Shown here in pieces: positions 1 through 8,003 of a stretch of DNA of 8,003 nt. Source of the stretch: Bryobacteraceae bacterium. Its GTDB lineage: Bacteria; Acidobacteriota; Terriglobia; Bryobacterales; Bryobacteraceae. Position numbers and translations under genes: made by a program. The notes under the pieces were generated by a model, which made no database searches, was not told the origin of the DNA, and saw nothing but the letters and a program-made list of their open reading frames with translations. The first letter of the stretch is position 1; the number at the start of each line of letters is the position of its first letter. The stretch lies in NCBI GenBank assembly GCA_030044325.1, contig JASHWA010000362.1, positions 1 to 8,003 on the forward strand, read 5' to 3'.

Positions 1-553
1 CCTCTTCGACGATCGGCAGCAGCGGCACGCTTTGACCTTTGCGAAAGATGATGTCGGTCGCAAACACGGCGCGCGATCCGCTGGCGGCGATGCGGTCGCC
101 GAGCGCCTGGGCGCCAAATCCGGCGAACACGATCGAATGGATCGCGCCAATGCGGACTGTAGCGAGCATCAACGCGATCGACTCGGGGCACGGCGGCATG
201 TAGATCGTGATCCGGTCACCTTTTCCGATCCCGAGGCCGCGCAGCGCCGCCGAGAGGCGCTTCACTTTGTGCAGAAGCTGCGCGTACGTTTCAACCACGC
301 GTTGGCCGCGTTCGTTGATGTAGATGAGCGCCGCGCGCCCGCCATTTCCCTCAAGTACGTGGCGATCGACTGCGTTGTAGCCGAGATTCGTCTGGCCACC
401 GACGAACCAGCGGAACGTGGGCGGCTCCCATTCGAACACGCGATCCCACTTGCGGAACCACGGCAGTTCGTCCGCCGCCCGCGCCCACAAGGTATCGGGA
501 TCGCGCCGGCCCTCGTCGATCCAGCGCTGAATAACCGGCGTAATCAGGCTCAT
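1..553 (-). CDS. Acetyl-/acyl-CoA synthetase (AMP-forming), N-terminal part, cut by window edge
   Basis: The enzyme would activate acetate or another short carboxylic acid with ATP to an acyl-adenylate and then to acyl-CoA, in the cytoplasm. The first 184 codons are present and the 3' end lies beyond base 1. The N-terminal block typical of acetyl-CoA synthetases is visible: DPDTLW near residue 20, WFRKWDRVFEW, then RWFVGGQTNLGYNAVDRHV around residues 47-65. It is followed by TYAQLL, LGIGKGDRITIYMPPCPE and the RIGAIHSIVFAGFGAQAL block near residues 137-154. The ATP-binding P-loop and A-motifs lie outside the window, so substrate choice (acetate, propionate, other) cannot be told. The ATG is chosen because homology begins there; no strong Shine-Dalgarno is visible. 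It starts 13 nt after the stop of the small secreted protein, suggesting cotranscription. Family assignment is firm, exact substrate is not. Confidence 0.9.
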   Translation of the reverse strand, partial: MSLITPVIQRWIDEGRRDPDTLWARAADELPWFRKWDRVFEWEPPTFRWFVGGQTNLGYNAVDRHVLEGNGGRAALIYINERGQRVVETYAQLLHKVKRLSAALRGLGIGKGDRITIYMPPCPESIALMLATVRIGAIHSIVFAGFGAQALGDRIAASGSRAVFATDIIFRKGQSVPLLPIVEE

Positions 554-566
554 GTCGCTTTGCGGA

Positions 567-830
567 TCATTGCGCCCGCGATCGCGAGGCAGGCGCCGCT
601 TCCTCCGGCCGCTGGAACATGCTCAGCGGCAGCGTGTCCACCTCATCGATGATCTTCGCGTAGGCGCGCGTCCAAGCCTCGAGCATCTGAAGAGGCATAT
701 TGGCCGGCGTGGGATTCCGCGGCGGCGCTGCCGGCCCCTGAGCCTGTTGCGCGGCGATCGTTGTTATCGCCGCCATCAAAAATACGAGTGCGACGCGAAG
801 TACGCCGACGATCGAGAATCTCGTTTGCAT
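567..830 (-). CDS. Small secreted protein of unknown function
   Basis: An 87-residue protein that I do not recognise. Residues 1-28 form a convincing signal peptide: MQTR, a hydrophobic core (about 8-24), then IAAQQA, with likely cleavage after AIAA-type residues near 27. The mature part has an AAPPRNPTP linker (35-42), a short amphipathic helix-like stretch MLEAWTRAYAKIIDEVD (49-65) and a polar tail rich in Ala, Arg and Ser. No cysteine, lipobox or catalytic motif is visible. The start is well supported by a GAGGGGG purine run about 5 nt upstream of the ATG. It precedes the acyl-CoA synthetase gene on the same strand by 13 nt, so the two may share a transcript, though an obvious functional link is lacking. 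The signal peptide, good ribosome site and stop just before the next start argue for a real gene. Confidence 0.6.
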   Translation of the reverse strand: MQTRFSIVGVLRVALVFLMAAITTIAAQQAQGPAAPPRNPTPANMPLQMLEAWTRAYAKIIDEVDTLPLSMFQRPEEAAPASRSRAQ

Positions 831-922
831 GCTTGCCCCCTCGCGAACAACCTGTGCTCCCCCCGCACGGGAGCAGAGTCACGGTCAGCGACGCCGCTCG
901 CGAGGGCCACGTACCGATGGCG

Positions 923-928
923 AGTATA
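923..928 (-). promoter_or_regulatory. -10-like TATACT, leftward, upstream of the small secreted gene
   Basis: Read on the minus strand the hexamer is TATACT within GTTATACTC, a good match to the sigma-70 -10 consensus, 92 nt upstream of the ATG at 830. No convincing -35 is found at 16-18 nt. A 7-bp hairpin (952-971) lies just upstream. The assignment rests on the hexamer and its position only. Confidence 0.25.
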
Positions 929-951
929 ACACTCTTCTTCCCGCGACCCCG

Positions 952-987
952 CTTCCACTTTCGTGTGGAAGAACCTTGCTAACAAGG
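952..987. repeat. Two adjacent small inverted repeats in the divergent intergenic region
   Basis: CTTCCAC at 952-958 pairs with GTGGAAG at 965-971 around a 6-nt loop. Directly after it, CCTTG at 974-978 pairs with CAAGG at 983-987 around a 4-nt loop. Neither is followed by a T-run on either strand, so they do not look like intrinsic terminators. They sit upstream of the leftward -10-like hexamer and could be regulator sites or chance. Confidence 0.3.
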
Positions 988-1066
988 CTGCGCCTCAGAC
1001 CGGCGAGATGTTTCTCTCACGCGTGAACGTCGCGCATAATTCGAGAAATGGCTCCGGTCGACGGTG

Positions 1067-1086
1067 GAGAACTGCAGGCAGTTCTC
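1067..1086. promoter_or_regulatory. Perfect 9-bp dyad (GAGAACTGC / GCAGTTCTC), operator-like
   Basis: GAGAACTGC at 1067-1075 is the exact reverse complement of GCAGTTCTC at 1078-1086, separated by only AG. Such a tight spacer disfavours an RNA hairpin with the full stem and suits a binding site for a dimeric regulator. It lies in the gap between two divergent transcription units, about 200 nt upstream of the amidohydrolase start. No regulator gene in the window is an obvious partner. Confidence 0.4.
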
Positions 1087-1112
1087 GCCAATGACTTAGG
1101 CCGCCGAAGCAG

Positions 1113-1268
1113 ATGGCCGAGTTGACCGGGCTCATCGCCAAAGGTGATCGCCTCTCTCAAGCAATTGAGGTCTTGCAGGGATCAGCGCGTTCCGTCTGTA
1201 AAGCGGCGAATGGATATATACTGAGCCAAATCCGGAGTTCCGAAAGGAAATCCTGCGTACAATTCTGA
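1113..1268 (+). CDS. Doubtful small frame, possible remnant of a basic helical protein
   Basis: A 51-codon frame starts ATG-GCC-GAG and ends TGA 18 nt before the amidohydrolase ATG. Residues 4-24 (LTGLIAKGDRLSQAIEVLQGS) resemble, from memory, the N-terminal helix of small basic proteins common in Acidobacteriota, which read roughly L-x-x-L-I-x-K-R-D-R-L-x-x-A-I-x-A-L-Q-G. After that helix the sequence loses any family resemblance and ends abruptly, without the usual basic C-terminal domain. There is no good ribosome site, and a -10-like hexamer and a palindrome for the next gene fall inside the frame. It may be a decayed remnant, a leader peptide, or nothing. Confidence 0.2.
   Translation: MAELTGLIAKGDRLSQAIEVLQGSARSVCKAANGYILSQIRSSERKSCVQF
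1217..1222 (+). promoter_or_regulatory. -10-like TATACT upstream of the amidohydrolase gene
   Basis: TATACT within GGATATATACTGAG lies 64 nt upstream of the ATG at 1287, in one of the few AT-rich stretches of this gap. No TTGACA-like -35 is present at 16-18 nt, so this is a tentative -10 only. Confidence 0.3.
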
Positions 1269-1274
1269 GAATTG
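1260..1274 (+). promoter_or_regulatory. Perfect 15-nt palindrome touching the amidohydrolase ribosome site
   Basis: CAATTCT (1260-1266), a central G, then AGAATTG (1268-1274) form a perfect 7-bp dyad. Its last base is the first base of the GAGGGA ribosome site. It lies about 38 nt downstream of the -10-like hexamer, so it would be in the 5' leader. It could be a repressor operator acting as a roadblock. As RNA the stem could close only partly because the loop is one base. Confidence 0.4.
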
Positions 1275-1279
1275 AGGGA
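1274..1279 (+). promoter_or_regulatory. Ribosome binding site GAGGGA that decides the amidohydrolase start
   Basis: GAGGGA ends 7 nt before the ATG at 1287, an ideal spacing. The alternative in-frame TTG at 1272 overlaps this purine run and has no ribosome site of its own, so the ATG is preferred. The protein then begins directly with a signal peptide. Confidence 0.7.
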
Positions 1280-1286
1280 ATCGGCC

Positions 1287-2705
1287 ATGATCAAGCTTTT
1301 GACGGCTTTTGTACTAGCCGTTGCCGGTCTGCAGGGGCAACAGAACCCGATCGCGATCATCAACGTCACGGTTGTACCGATGGACAGCGAACGTGTCATC
1401 GAACATCAAACCGTGGTCGTCCAAAATGGCCGAATCAGAGCGATAGGCCCCACAGAATCAACGCGGCTGCCTGAGGGCATCGAACGGATCGACGGGCGCG
1501 GGAAATTCCTGATGCCTGGGCTGACGGATATGCACGTTCACTTTGTTCGGGGTGCTCTGCCGAATGCAATTCAGATTCAACCCCAGACCCCTGGGAGTCG
1601 CCCGCCGGGTATACCCGCCTCGGCGTCGGAAGACCACGAACGCGAGAACCGCGCATACGCGCTGATGTTCTTGCTGAACGGCGTCACCACGGTTCGAAAC
1701 ATGTGGGGCGATGAGGTCATCGATGCTTTCGCACACGAAATCGATTCCGGACGCGTGCCAGGACCTCATATTTACTCCACCGGACCTGTTACGGACGGCA
1801 ACCCCCCGATCTGGGCGAGCACTCGCGTTGTCGAAACGGCGGCTCAAGCCGAAGAGGCGGTTTCCTCTGACAAGCATAAGGGCTACGTTGCGATTAAGGT
1901 GTACGGGGCGCTCTCGAAGGAAGCGTACTTGGCAATCATCGCCGCGGCCAAGCGTCAAGAGCTGCCCGTTGTCGGGCACGTTCCCACTCGCGTTGGGCTG
2001 AACGGGGCAATCGCCGCCCGGCAGGATTCGATTGAACACCTGAACAGTTTCATTGCCGCGTTACTGACGGAAGGCTCCGTGGCCAGAAATATCTCCGTGG
2101 CCGAGCGATTTCGACGCATCGATATGACGAAGCTTCCCGCCATCGCTGACGCACTTAAGAGCGCGAATGTATGGACCTGCCCAACTGTAGTCGTAAACGA
2201 CCCTCCAGGAGGCGATGCGACGTGGCGAGAGCAGGCGAGCTTTGTCCCGCCGGACGTGTTTACACGCTATCAGAAAATGTATCCGGAGAGAGGCTCGGCC
2301 GATCCCAACGAGACGCCCGAGGCGCACGCGGTCTTCGTCGCGATCGTCGCGGGGCTCCGCAAAGGCGGCGCGCGTCTGCTGCTGGGGACGGATACCATGA
2401 AACGGGGCACCCTGCCTGGATTTTCACTGCACAAGGAATTGGACGACTTTGTCGCAGCGAGAATGACTCCGTATGAGGCGATTCGTACGGGCACGGCTGA
2501 CGCAGCGGCTTTCTTGCATCAGGAGCATGAATTCGGAACGGTAAGTGTCGGCAGCCGCGCTGATCTTCTGCTGCTGAATGCGAATCCGCTTAAGGACGTG
2601 AAGCATACGGGAGATATAACCGGAGTTATGGCCGCTGGCCGTTGGTTCCCGGTGGAAAAAATCACGGCAGAATTGGCGAGCCTTCGCGCGACTTACCATA
2701 GGTAG
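1287..2705 (+). CDS. Exported metal-dependent amidohydrolase (imidazolonepropionase-like)
   Basis: A 472-residue hydrolase of the amidohydrolase superfamily. Members cleave amide, peptide or lactam bonds with a binuclear metal centre, and in Acidobacteriota they are often exported. Residues 1-18 are a signal peptide (MIKLLTAFVLAVAGLQG), so it probably acts in the periplasm. Residues 20-75 are the small beta-domain with VVVQNGRIRAIGP. The barrel follows: metal ligands H83 and H85 in TDMHVHF, the candidate carboxylated lysine K204 in VAIKVYG, H231 in VVGHVP, H251 in SIEHLN, and D369 in LLGTDT. The C-terminal ADLLLLNANPL near 425-434 is the family's closing strand motif. All ligands are present, so it is likely active. 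Substrate is unknown; prolidase-like dipeptidase or a cyclic-amide hydrolase are both possible. It is monocistronic, convergent with the next gene, and may be controlled by the palindrome at its ribosome site. Confidence 0.93.
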   Translation: MIKLLTAFVLAVAGLQGQQNPIAIINVTVVPMDSERVIEHQTVVVQNGRIRAIGPTESTRLPEGIERIDGRGKFLMPGLTDMHVHFVRGALPNAIQIQPQTPGSRPPGIPASASEDHERENRAYALMFLLNGVTTVRNMWGDEVIDAFAHEIDSGRVPGPHIYSTGPVTDGNPPIWASTRVVETAAQAEEAVSSDKHKGYVAIKVYGALSKEAYLAIIAAAKRQELPVVGHVPTRVGLNGAIAARQDSIEHLNSFIAALLTEGSVARNISVAERFRRIDMTKLPAIADALKSANVWTCPTVVVNDPPGGDATWREQASFVPPDVFTRYQKMYPERGSADPNETPEAHAVFVAIVAGLRKGGARLLLGTDTMKRGTLPGFSLHKELDDFVAARMTPYEAIRTGTADAAAFLHQEHEFGTVSVGSRADLLLLNANPLKDVKHTGDITGVMAAGRWFPVEKITAELASLRATYHR

Positions 2706-2745
2706 GAACGGCGCCGCTCCCGCCGCCGCGCCGGTCAGGAAGGAG

Positions 2746-2767
2746 CGCCGGATAAGCGCGGCCGGCG
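2746..2767. terminator. GC-rich hairpin between convergent genes, possible terminator
   Basis: CGCCGG at 2746-2751 pairs with CCGGCG at 2762-2767 around a 10-nt loop, in the 100-nt gap between the convergent amidohydrolase and Gly/Tyr-rich genes. Position suits a shared terminator. There is no immediate T-run; the nearest T-rich stretch (2784-2793) is about 17 nt further on. Several other short GC-rich repeats overlap here, so the folding is uncertain. Confidence 0.25.
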
Positions 2768-2805
2768 GAAGAGCGATCGACGTTCTTCTCTTTATAAACG
2801 AGGCG

Positions 2806-3255
2806 TCAGTACCCATACGGCGTCGGAGCCGGAGCTACCGGCGGCGGAACAGCACAGGCCGGCTCGGGAATCCAATTGCCGTTGACGTCGTAGTAGCCGC
2901 CATTCGGATTGCAAGCCGGGGCGGGGACAGGAGCAGCATAGTAGGGATCGTAATAATAGGGATTCACGTACCCGTAGCTGTATGGGTAGGCGTACCCGGG
3001 GTAGACGCCGACACCGAAGCCCCATCCGCCTCCTCCAACATAGCCGCGACCGATGCCGCCCCCCGAGTAGCCTCGCACGCCGCCAGAGAATCCGCGCGCC
3101 GGCGCGTTAAAAGAACGCCCGCTGAAGTGCTGCGCGCCACCTCCACGAGAGAAGCCTCCTCCACCACGGCCGCCACGAGATGCGGCGAATGCGGGAGCCG
3201 CGAGCATCAGCGCTCCTGCCAGCGCCGTAATGATCAAACCTTTGAAGCTCTTCAT
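2806..3255 (-). CDS. Secreted Gly/Tyr-rich low-complexity protein
   Basis: A 149-residue exported protein of unknown role. Residues 1-24 are a clear signal peptide ending in APAFA, with cleavage before ASRGG. The mature protein has three zones. A Gly/Arg/Ser-rich zone (26-85) has repeats such as RGGRGGGGF, RGYSGGG and GYVGGGG. A Tyr/Pro zone (86-112) includes PYSYGY and PYYYDPYY. The C-terminal part has the motif GYYDVNGNWIP (120-130) bracketed by its only two cysteines, C115 and C134, which could form a disulphide once exported. A Pro/Ala tail ends in PYGY. Such composition suits an outer-surface or matrix structural protein, but no enzymatic motif is present. The ATG at 3255 is chosen because GGAGG sits 5 nt upstream; the in-frame TTG at 3267 would place that ribosome site inside the gene. 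It is monocistronic. Confidence 0.75.
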   Translation of the reverse strand: MKSFKGLIITALAGALMLAAPAFAASRGGRGGGGFSRGGGAQHFSGRSFNAPARGFSGGVRGYSGGGIGRGYVGGGGWGFGVGVYPGYAYPYSYGYVNPYYYDPYYAAPVPAPACNPNGGYYDVNGNWIPEPACAVPPPVAPAPTPYGY

Positions 3256-3260
3256 GACAA

Positions 3261-3265
3261 CCTCC
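3261..3265 (-). promoter_or_regulatory. Ribosome binding site GGAGG of the Gly/Tyr-rich gene
   Basis: On the minus strand GGAGG stands 5 nt before the ATG at 3255. It rules out the upstream TTG at 3267 as the start. Confidence 0.75.
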
Positions 3266-3334
3266 AATTTCCGCCTTTAGAAAAGCAGTCGAGGGGCCAT
3301 ATGTAAGCGCTTGATTATGCTCAGAGCTCTCGTG

Positions 3335-3368
3335 GCGCGGACTGGCCGCGCACCACCACCTCGGTGGT
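3335..3368. repeat. Two tandem hairpins in the 3256-3674 gap
   Basis: GCGCGG (3335-3340) pairs with CCGCGC (3346-3351) around ACTGG. Then ACCACC (3355-3360) mirrors GGTGGT (3363-3368) around TC, giving a 5-bp stem with a 4-nt loop in practice. They lie upstream (by gene direction) of the Gly/Tyr-rich gene and downstream of the membrane-protein gene, so on the minus strand they could end that transcript. No T-run follows on either strand, so termination is only a guess. Apart from these and the doubtful frame at 3388, I see nothing else in this gap. Confidence 0.35.
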
Positions 3369-3387
3369 TCCCAGCCAATCGTTAAAA

Positions 3388-3708
3388 ATGAATCTATTTA
3401 CCGTAGAATGCATCAACGTCCGCTGCTCCGATAGGCGACAGCTGGCGAGCGCGCCGACGAGTTCGGCTCCATCGGCGCCTGCGGCTTCGGCGGTCAGGGA
3501 GAAGCGCCGGCTCCGCGCGGCTACGCGGAAGGCCATGGAAGATGCGGCAAGGGGGCGGTGGGCGGCGATCAAGGGAGCGAAGCGGGCAGCGGCAGCTCTA
3601 AGAAAGGTGCAGGGGCCCAAGCTGCTTCTAACGGCCGCCAGTGAGATTATCTTGGACCACCCATTTGCCACCGCTTATTTCCACCGGTCACCAGGCTGCA
3701 GGGCGTAA
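3388..3708 (+). CDS. Doubtful frame with a basic helical segment, possible gene remnant
   Basis: A 106-codon frame beginning ATG-AAT-CTA, with an upstream in-frame GTG at 3364 as an alternative. An Ala/Pro/Ser linker (about 20-36) leads into a basic helical segment at 37-69, with REKRRLRAATRKAMEDAA followed by RGRWAAIKGAKRAA. This resembles, from memory, the C-terminal basic domain (roughly RRRMSAATRKRMAEAQRARWAAIKG) of small proteins frequent in Acidobacteriota. The first 15 residues and the last 30 look unlike that family, there is no ribosome site, and the 3' end overlaps the convergent membrane-protein gene by 34 nt. It is probably a remnant, or a chance frame in GC-rich DNA; the basic segment is the only part I would defend. 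Confidence 0.3.
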   Translation: MNLFTVECINVRCSDRRQLASAPTSSAPSAPAASAVREKRRLRAATRKAMEDAARGRWAAIKGAKRAAAALRKVQGPKLLLTAASEIILDHPFATAYFHRSPGCRA

Positions 3709-4130
3709 TGTGCGAACACATATCGCCAGGGGATGAGCGGAATAAGGATAACGACCATCAGTACGGACTTGATCTGCTCTGCCGTGGCGGCATTGATCTG
3801 ATGGGACGTCCACAACGGCAGCGCAAAGGCTATCAAGTAGATTGCCTTCCAGGTCAGCTCGAACATCAAGATCGGTAACATTTTCAGCGGGTATCGAAGG
3901 CCCAGCGCAGCGGTCAGGCCCAGACCGGCGAGCAAAGCGGATTGGATTCCGTGTGTCGCGGCGAACTCGTTAGTGTGGTGGAGGACGTCGGGCCAGAAAA
4001 AGGCGCCAATTCCCGCAGACATGATGAGATACGCGAGCCGCAGCGTGTATAGGCGAAATCGCGAAACCTCGCCTTTGGCGGCACGTGGCGTCACCCCAGC
4101 CGGAACACTCGACCCAACCGCCGAGCTCAT
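3675..4130 (-). CDS. Four-helix integral membrane protein, function unknown
   Basis: A 151-residue inner-membrane protein. After a polar N-terminus (1-28) four hydrophobic segments are visible: about 30-46 (LAYLIMSAGIGAFFW), 63-79, 84-106 (PILMFELTWKAIYLIAFALP) and 120-140 (VLMVVILIPLIPWRYVFAHY). Striking conserved-looking pieces are GLRYPLKMLPILMFELTWKA, with charged E91 and K95 inside the third helix, and the closing IPWRYVFAHY with GDRWK. I recall proteins of this kind as uncharacterised DoxX-like-sized membrane proteins, but cannot name a function. The ATG is supported by AGGA 7 nt upstream. It follows the kinase gene on the same strand after an 87-nt gap with no clear terminator, so it may be read from the sigma/kinase transcript or have its own promoter. 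Confidence 0.8.
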   Translation of the reverse strand: MSSAVGSSVPAGVTPRAAKGEVSRFRLYTLRLAYLIMSAGIGAFFWPDVLHHTNEFAATHGIQSALLAGLGLTAALGLRYPLKMLPILMFELTWKAIYLIAFALPLWTSHQINAATAEQIKSVLMVVILIPLIPWRYVFAHYALQPGDRWK

Positions 4131-4206
4131 GGACGCATCCTAACACGGAGCAGCTAATGAGTGTGAACGCGTCAAAGGATCATTCGCGCCGGATCGTTTC
4201 CAACGT

Positions 4207-4217
4207 CGTCCATCCCG

Positions 4218-4227
<10 letters not shown>
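4207..4227. repeat. 7-bp hairpin spanning the kinase stop codon
   Basis: CGTCCAT (4207-4213) and ATGGACG (4221-4227) are perfect reverse complements around a 7-nt loop that contains the TAA stop of the kinase gene. No T-run follows on the minus strand, so it is not a standard intrinsic terminator. It might protect the 3' end of the message or reduce read-through into the membrane-protein gene. Confidence 0.3.
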
Positions 4228-7117
<2,890 letters not shown>

Positions 7118-7121
<4 letters not shown>

Positions 7122-7651
7122 GCCGCTGGTTTTGCGGGTCCGCCGAGTTCCCGCAATAGCCAGGCGCGCGCGAACGTATAGTGACGCTGGACTGTCGCCC
7201 GCGACAATCCCATGAATTCCGCCGATTCTTCTTCGGTCAGCCCACCGAAGAAACGCAACTCGATCAACTTGGCGGGATCGGCATAGCGCCGCTCCATCCG
7301 CCGGAGAGCCGCGTCCAGCGTCAACGCATCACAGATTTGCGACTCCGCTTTCTTCGCCGTCCGAAGCGCGATTTCCAGCGGCGGCAAGGCGCGCTTCAAA
7401 GCAGCCTTGCGGCGTGCGTGGTTCACTAGAATCCGGCGCATGATCCCGGCCGCGAGCCCCAACACCAGCGACCGGTCGGCCCACTGGACTCGATTTAAAG
7501 AGGATAGCCGCAGATAAGCTTCGTGAACCAGGGCCGTCGGTTGGAGGGTATGGCTGGAGCGCTCGCGCCGGAGGTATGAAGCGGCAATGCGGCGCAGCTC
7601 GTCGTAAAGTTCCGCCATAGCCGGATCAGCGGCACCGAATTTGGCGGGCAT
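7118..7651 (-). CDS. ECF RNA polymerase sigma factor, kinase-partnered type
   Basis: A 177-residue sigma-70 family factor that would direct RNA polymerase to a small regulon. Region 2 starts near residue 13 with ELYDELRRIAASYLRRERSSHTLQPTALVHEAYLRL, then VQWADR and MRRILVNHARRKAALKR (71-87). Region 4 runs from about 112 to 170: LDAALRRMERRYADPAKLIELRFFGGLTEEESAEFMGLSRATVQRHY, with the recognition helix LSRATVQRHYTFARAWL. It belongs to the group where region 2.2 carries HTLQPTALVHEAY rather than acidic residues, known to be controlled by Ser/Thr kinases. The ATG at 7651 is chosen because the in-frame sequence upstream (to 7810) is unlike the family and its far end would overlap the divergent gene at 7768. 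No clear ribosome site precedes it, and the usual N-terminal W-x-x-GD helix is missing. Its stop overlaps the kinase start by 4 bases. Confidence 0.9.
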
Positions 7652-7664
7652 ATGGGTTTCAAAT

Positions 7665-7670
7665 AGTATA
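7665..7670 (-). promoter_or_regulatory. -10-like TATACT just upstream of the sigma-factor start
   Basis: On the minus strand TATACT ends 13 nt before the ATG at 7651, in an AT-rich island of the 116-nt divergent gap. If used, the message would start only about 6 nt before the ATG, nearly leaderless, which fits the absence of a ribosome site. No matching -35 was found. If the true start lies further upstream this element would be inside the gene. Confidence 0.3.
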
Positions 7671-7751
7671 CGAATTTTCTTGAGGCTTTTTTCTCGGCGC
7701 CCGCGCTTTCCTGGAGAGCGGGAAATCATTTTTCGCATCGACCGACAGACG

Positions 7752-7756
7752 GGAGG
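7752..7756 (+). promoter_or_regulatory. Strong ribosome binding site of the right-edge gene
   Basis: GGAGG within GGGAGGAG (7751-7758) precedes the ATG at 7768 by 11 nt from the core (9 nt from the end of the purine run). An in-frame TGA at 7759-7761 blocks any longer start in between. Confidence 0.65.
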
Positions 7757-7767
7757 AGTGAATTCAG

Positions 7768-8003
7768 ATGCCTGCAGCAGAAGCGCCTCAAACAATAGCG
7801 TGTGGAACAAAGTGGATCTGCACCTTCAAGATGGAAAGTTACACTCATGACTACCCTGTCGGAGGCGGCGGTCCCTCGGATAGGGATAATGAGGCCACCC
7901 GCCTGGCCGATGTGTTCACGCCTCTGGTCGAGGCGGCGGCGCAACATTGGTATGACAGCGTTGAATGTCGTCAGCCCTGCGCTAGCGGTGCCAACTGCAA
8001 AAA
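7768..8003 (+). CDS. Cysteine-containing small protein, N-terminal part, cut by window edge
   Basis: An open frame of 78 codons runs off the right edge without a stop, so total length is unknown. I do not recognise it. It begins MPAAEAPQTIACGTKWICTF and has no signal peptide or membrane segment, suggesting a cytoplasmic protein. Five cysteines are seen: C12 and C18 (C-x5-C) and C67, C71 and C77 (C-x3-C-x5-C), a pattern that could bind a metal or form disulphides. Between them lie a Gly-rich turn (GGGGPSDRDNE, 32-42) and a likely helix ATRLADVFTPLVEAAAQHWYDSV (43-65). The start is supported by a strong ribosome site and an in-frame stop immediately before it. It is divergent from the sigma-factor gene across a 116-nt gap, a common position for a sigma target or partner. 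Confidence 0.6.
   Translation, partial: MPAAEAPQTIACGTKWICTFKMESYTHDYPVGGGGPSDRDNEATRLADVFTPLVEAAAQHWYDSVECRQPCASGANCK

Noticed and set aside
32..652. Plus-strand 206-codon frame at the left edge
   Set aside because: It lies opposite the acyl-CoA synthetase, whose minus-strand translation matches its family throughout.
974..987. CCTTGCTAACAAGG considered as an integron attC or attachment core
   Set aside because: It is only a 5-bp stem and does not match the paired core sites of attC; no integrase is nearby.
2679..2756. Minus-strand frame with a Tat-signal-like piece (IRRSFLTGAAAGAAPFLP) next to the amidohydrolase end
   Set aside because: It reads straight into the antisense of the amidohydrolase gene with no recognisable mature protein, and the Ala/Gly run comes from a GCC/GGC-rich spacer. 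Probably chance, at most a tiny relic.
3321..3671. Minus-strand 116-codon frame in the 3256-3674 gap
   Set aside because: No ribosome site, signal or family pattern. The plus strand carries the more plausible basic segment, so this is its shadow.
7652..7810. Upstream extension of the sigma factor by 53 codons
   Set aside because: The extra residues do not match the sigma family, and the far end overlaps the divergent gene at 7768, which has a strong ribosome site.

Overview
The window looks like a piece of a high-GC chromosome from an Acidobacteriota-type bacterium (Solibacter/Bryobacter-like). This is inferred from gene style, not from a marker gene. The clues are an ECF sigma factor of the 'HTLQPTALVHEAYLRL' type overlapping a large membrane Ser/Thr kinase with a PD40 beta-propeller, a secreted imidazolonepropionase-like amidohydrolase, and Gly/Tyr-rich secreted proteins. 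No tRNA, rRNA, CRISPR array, transposase or phage gene was seen.

Layout, left to right. (1) 1-830, minus strand: a small secreted protein of unknown function (567-830), followed 13 nt later by the first 184 codons of an AMP-forming acetyl/acyl-CoA synthetase that leaves the window at base 1. (2) 831-1286: a divergent intergenic region with several dyad symmetries, two TATACT -10-like hexamers pointing outward, and a doubtful 51-codon reading frame. (3) 1287-2705, plus strand: an exported metal-dependent amidohydrolase with all expected metal ligands. (4) 2806-3255, minus: a secreted Gly/Tyr-rich protein convergent with it. (5) 3256-3674: mostly non-coding, with two tandem hairpins and a doubtful plus-strand frame encoding a basic segment. 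(6) 3675-4130, minus: a four-helix membrane protein of unknown function. (7) 4218-7651, minus: the sigma factor and kinase, joined by a 4-base ATGA overlap. (8) 7768-8003, plus: the start of a cysteine-containing small protein, divergent from the sigma factor and cut by the window edge.

The clearest functional unit is the sigma/kinase pair. The kinase has a cytoplasmic catalytic domain, one membrane helix and an external propeller, and its gene is translationally coupled to an ECF sigma factor. The region 2.2 of that sigma factor carries Ser/Thr where classical ECF factors carry acidic residues. This fits the known model in which the partner kinase switches on the sigma factor by phosphorylation. 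The kinase appears to lack the usual alpha-C glutamate. The divergent cysteine-containing gene and the downstream membrane protein are natural candidates for targets or partners, but the sequence does not prove this.

The two doubtful frames, at 1113-1268 and 3388-3708, resemble the N-terminal and C-terminal halves of one family of small basic helical proteins. They lie in the same orientation on either side of the amidohydrolase, which raises the possibility of an old interrupted gene.
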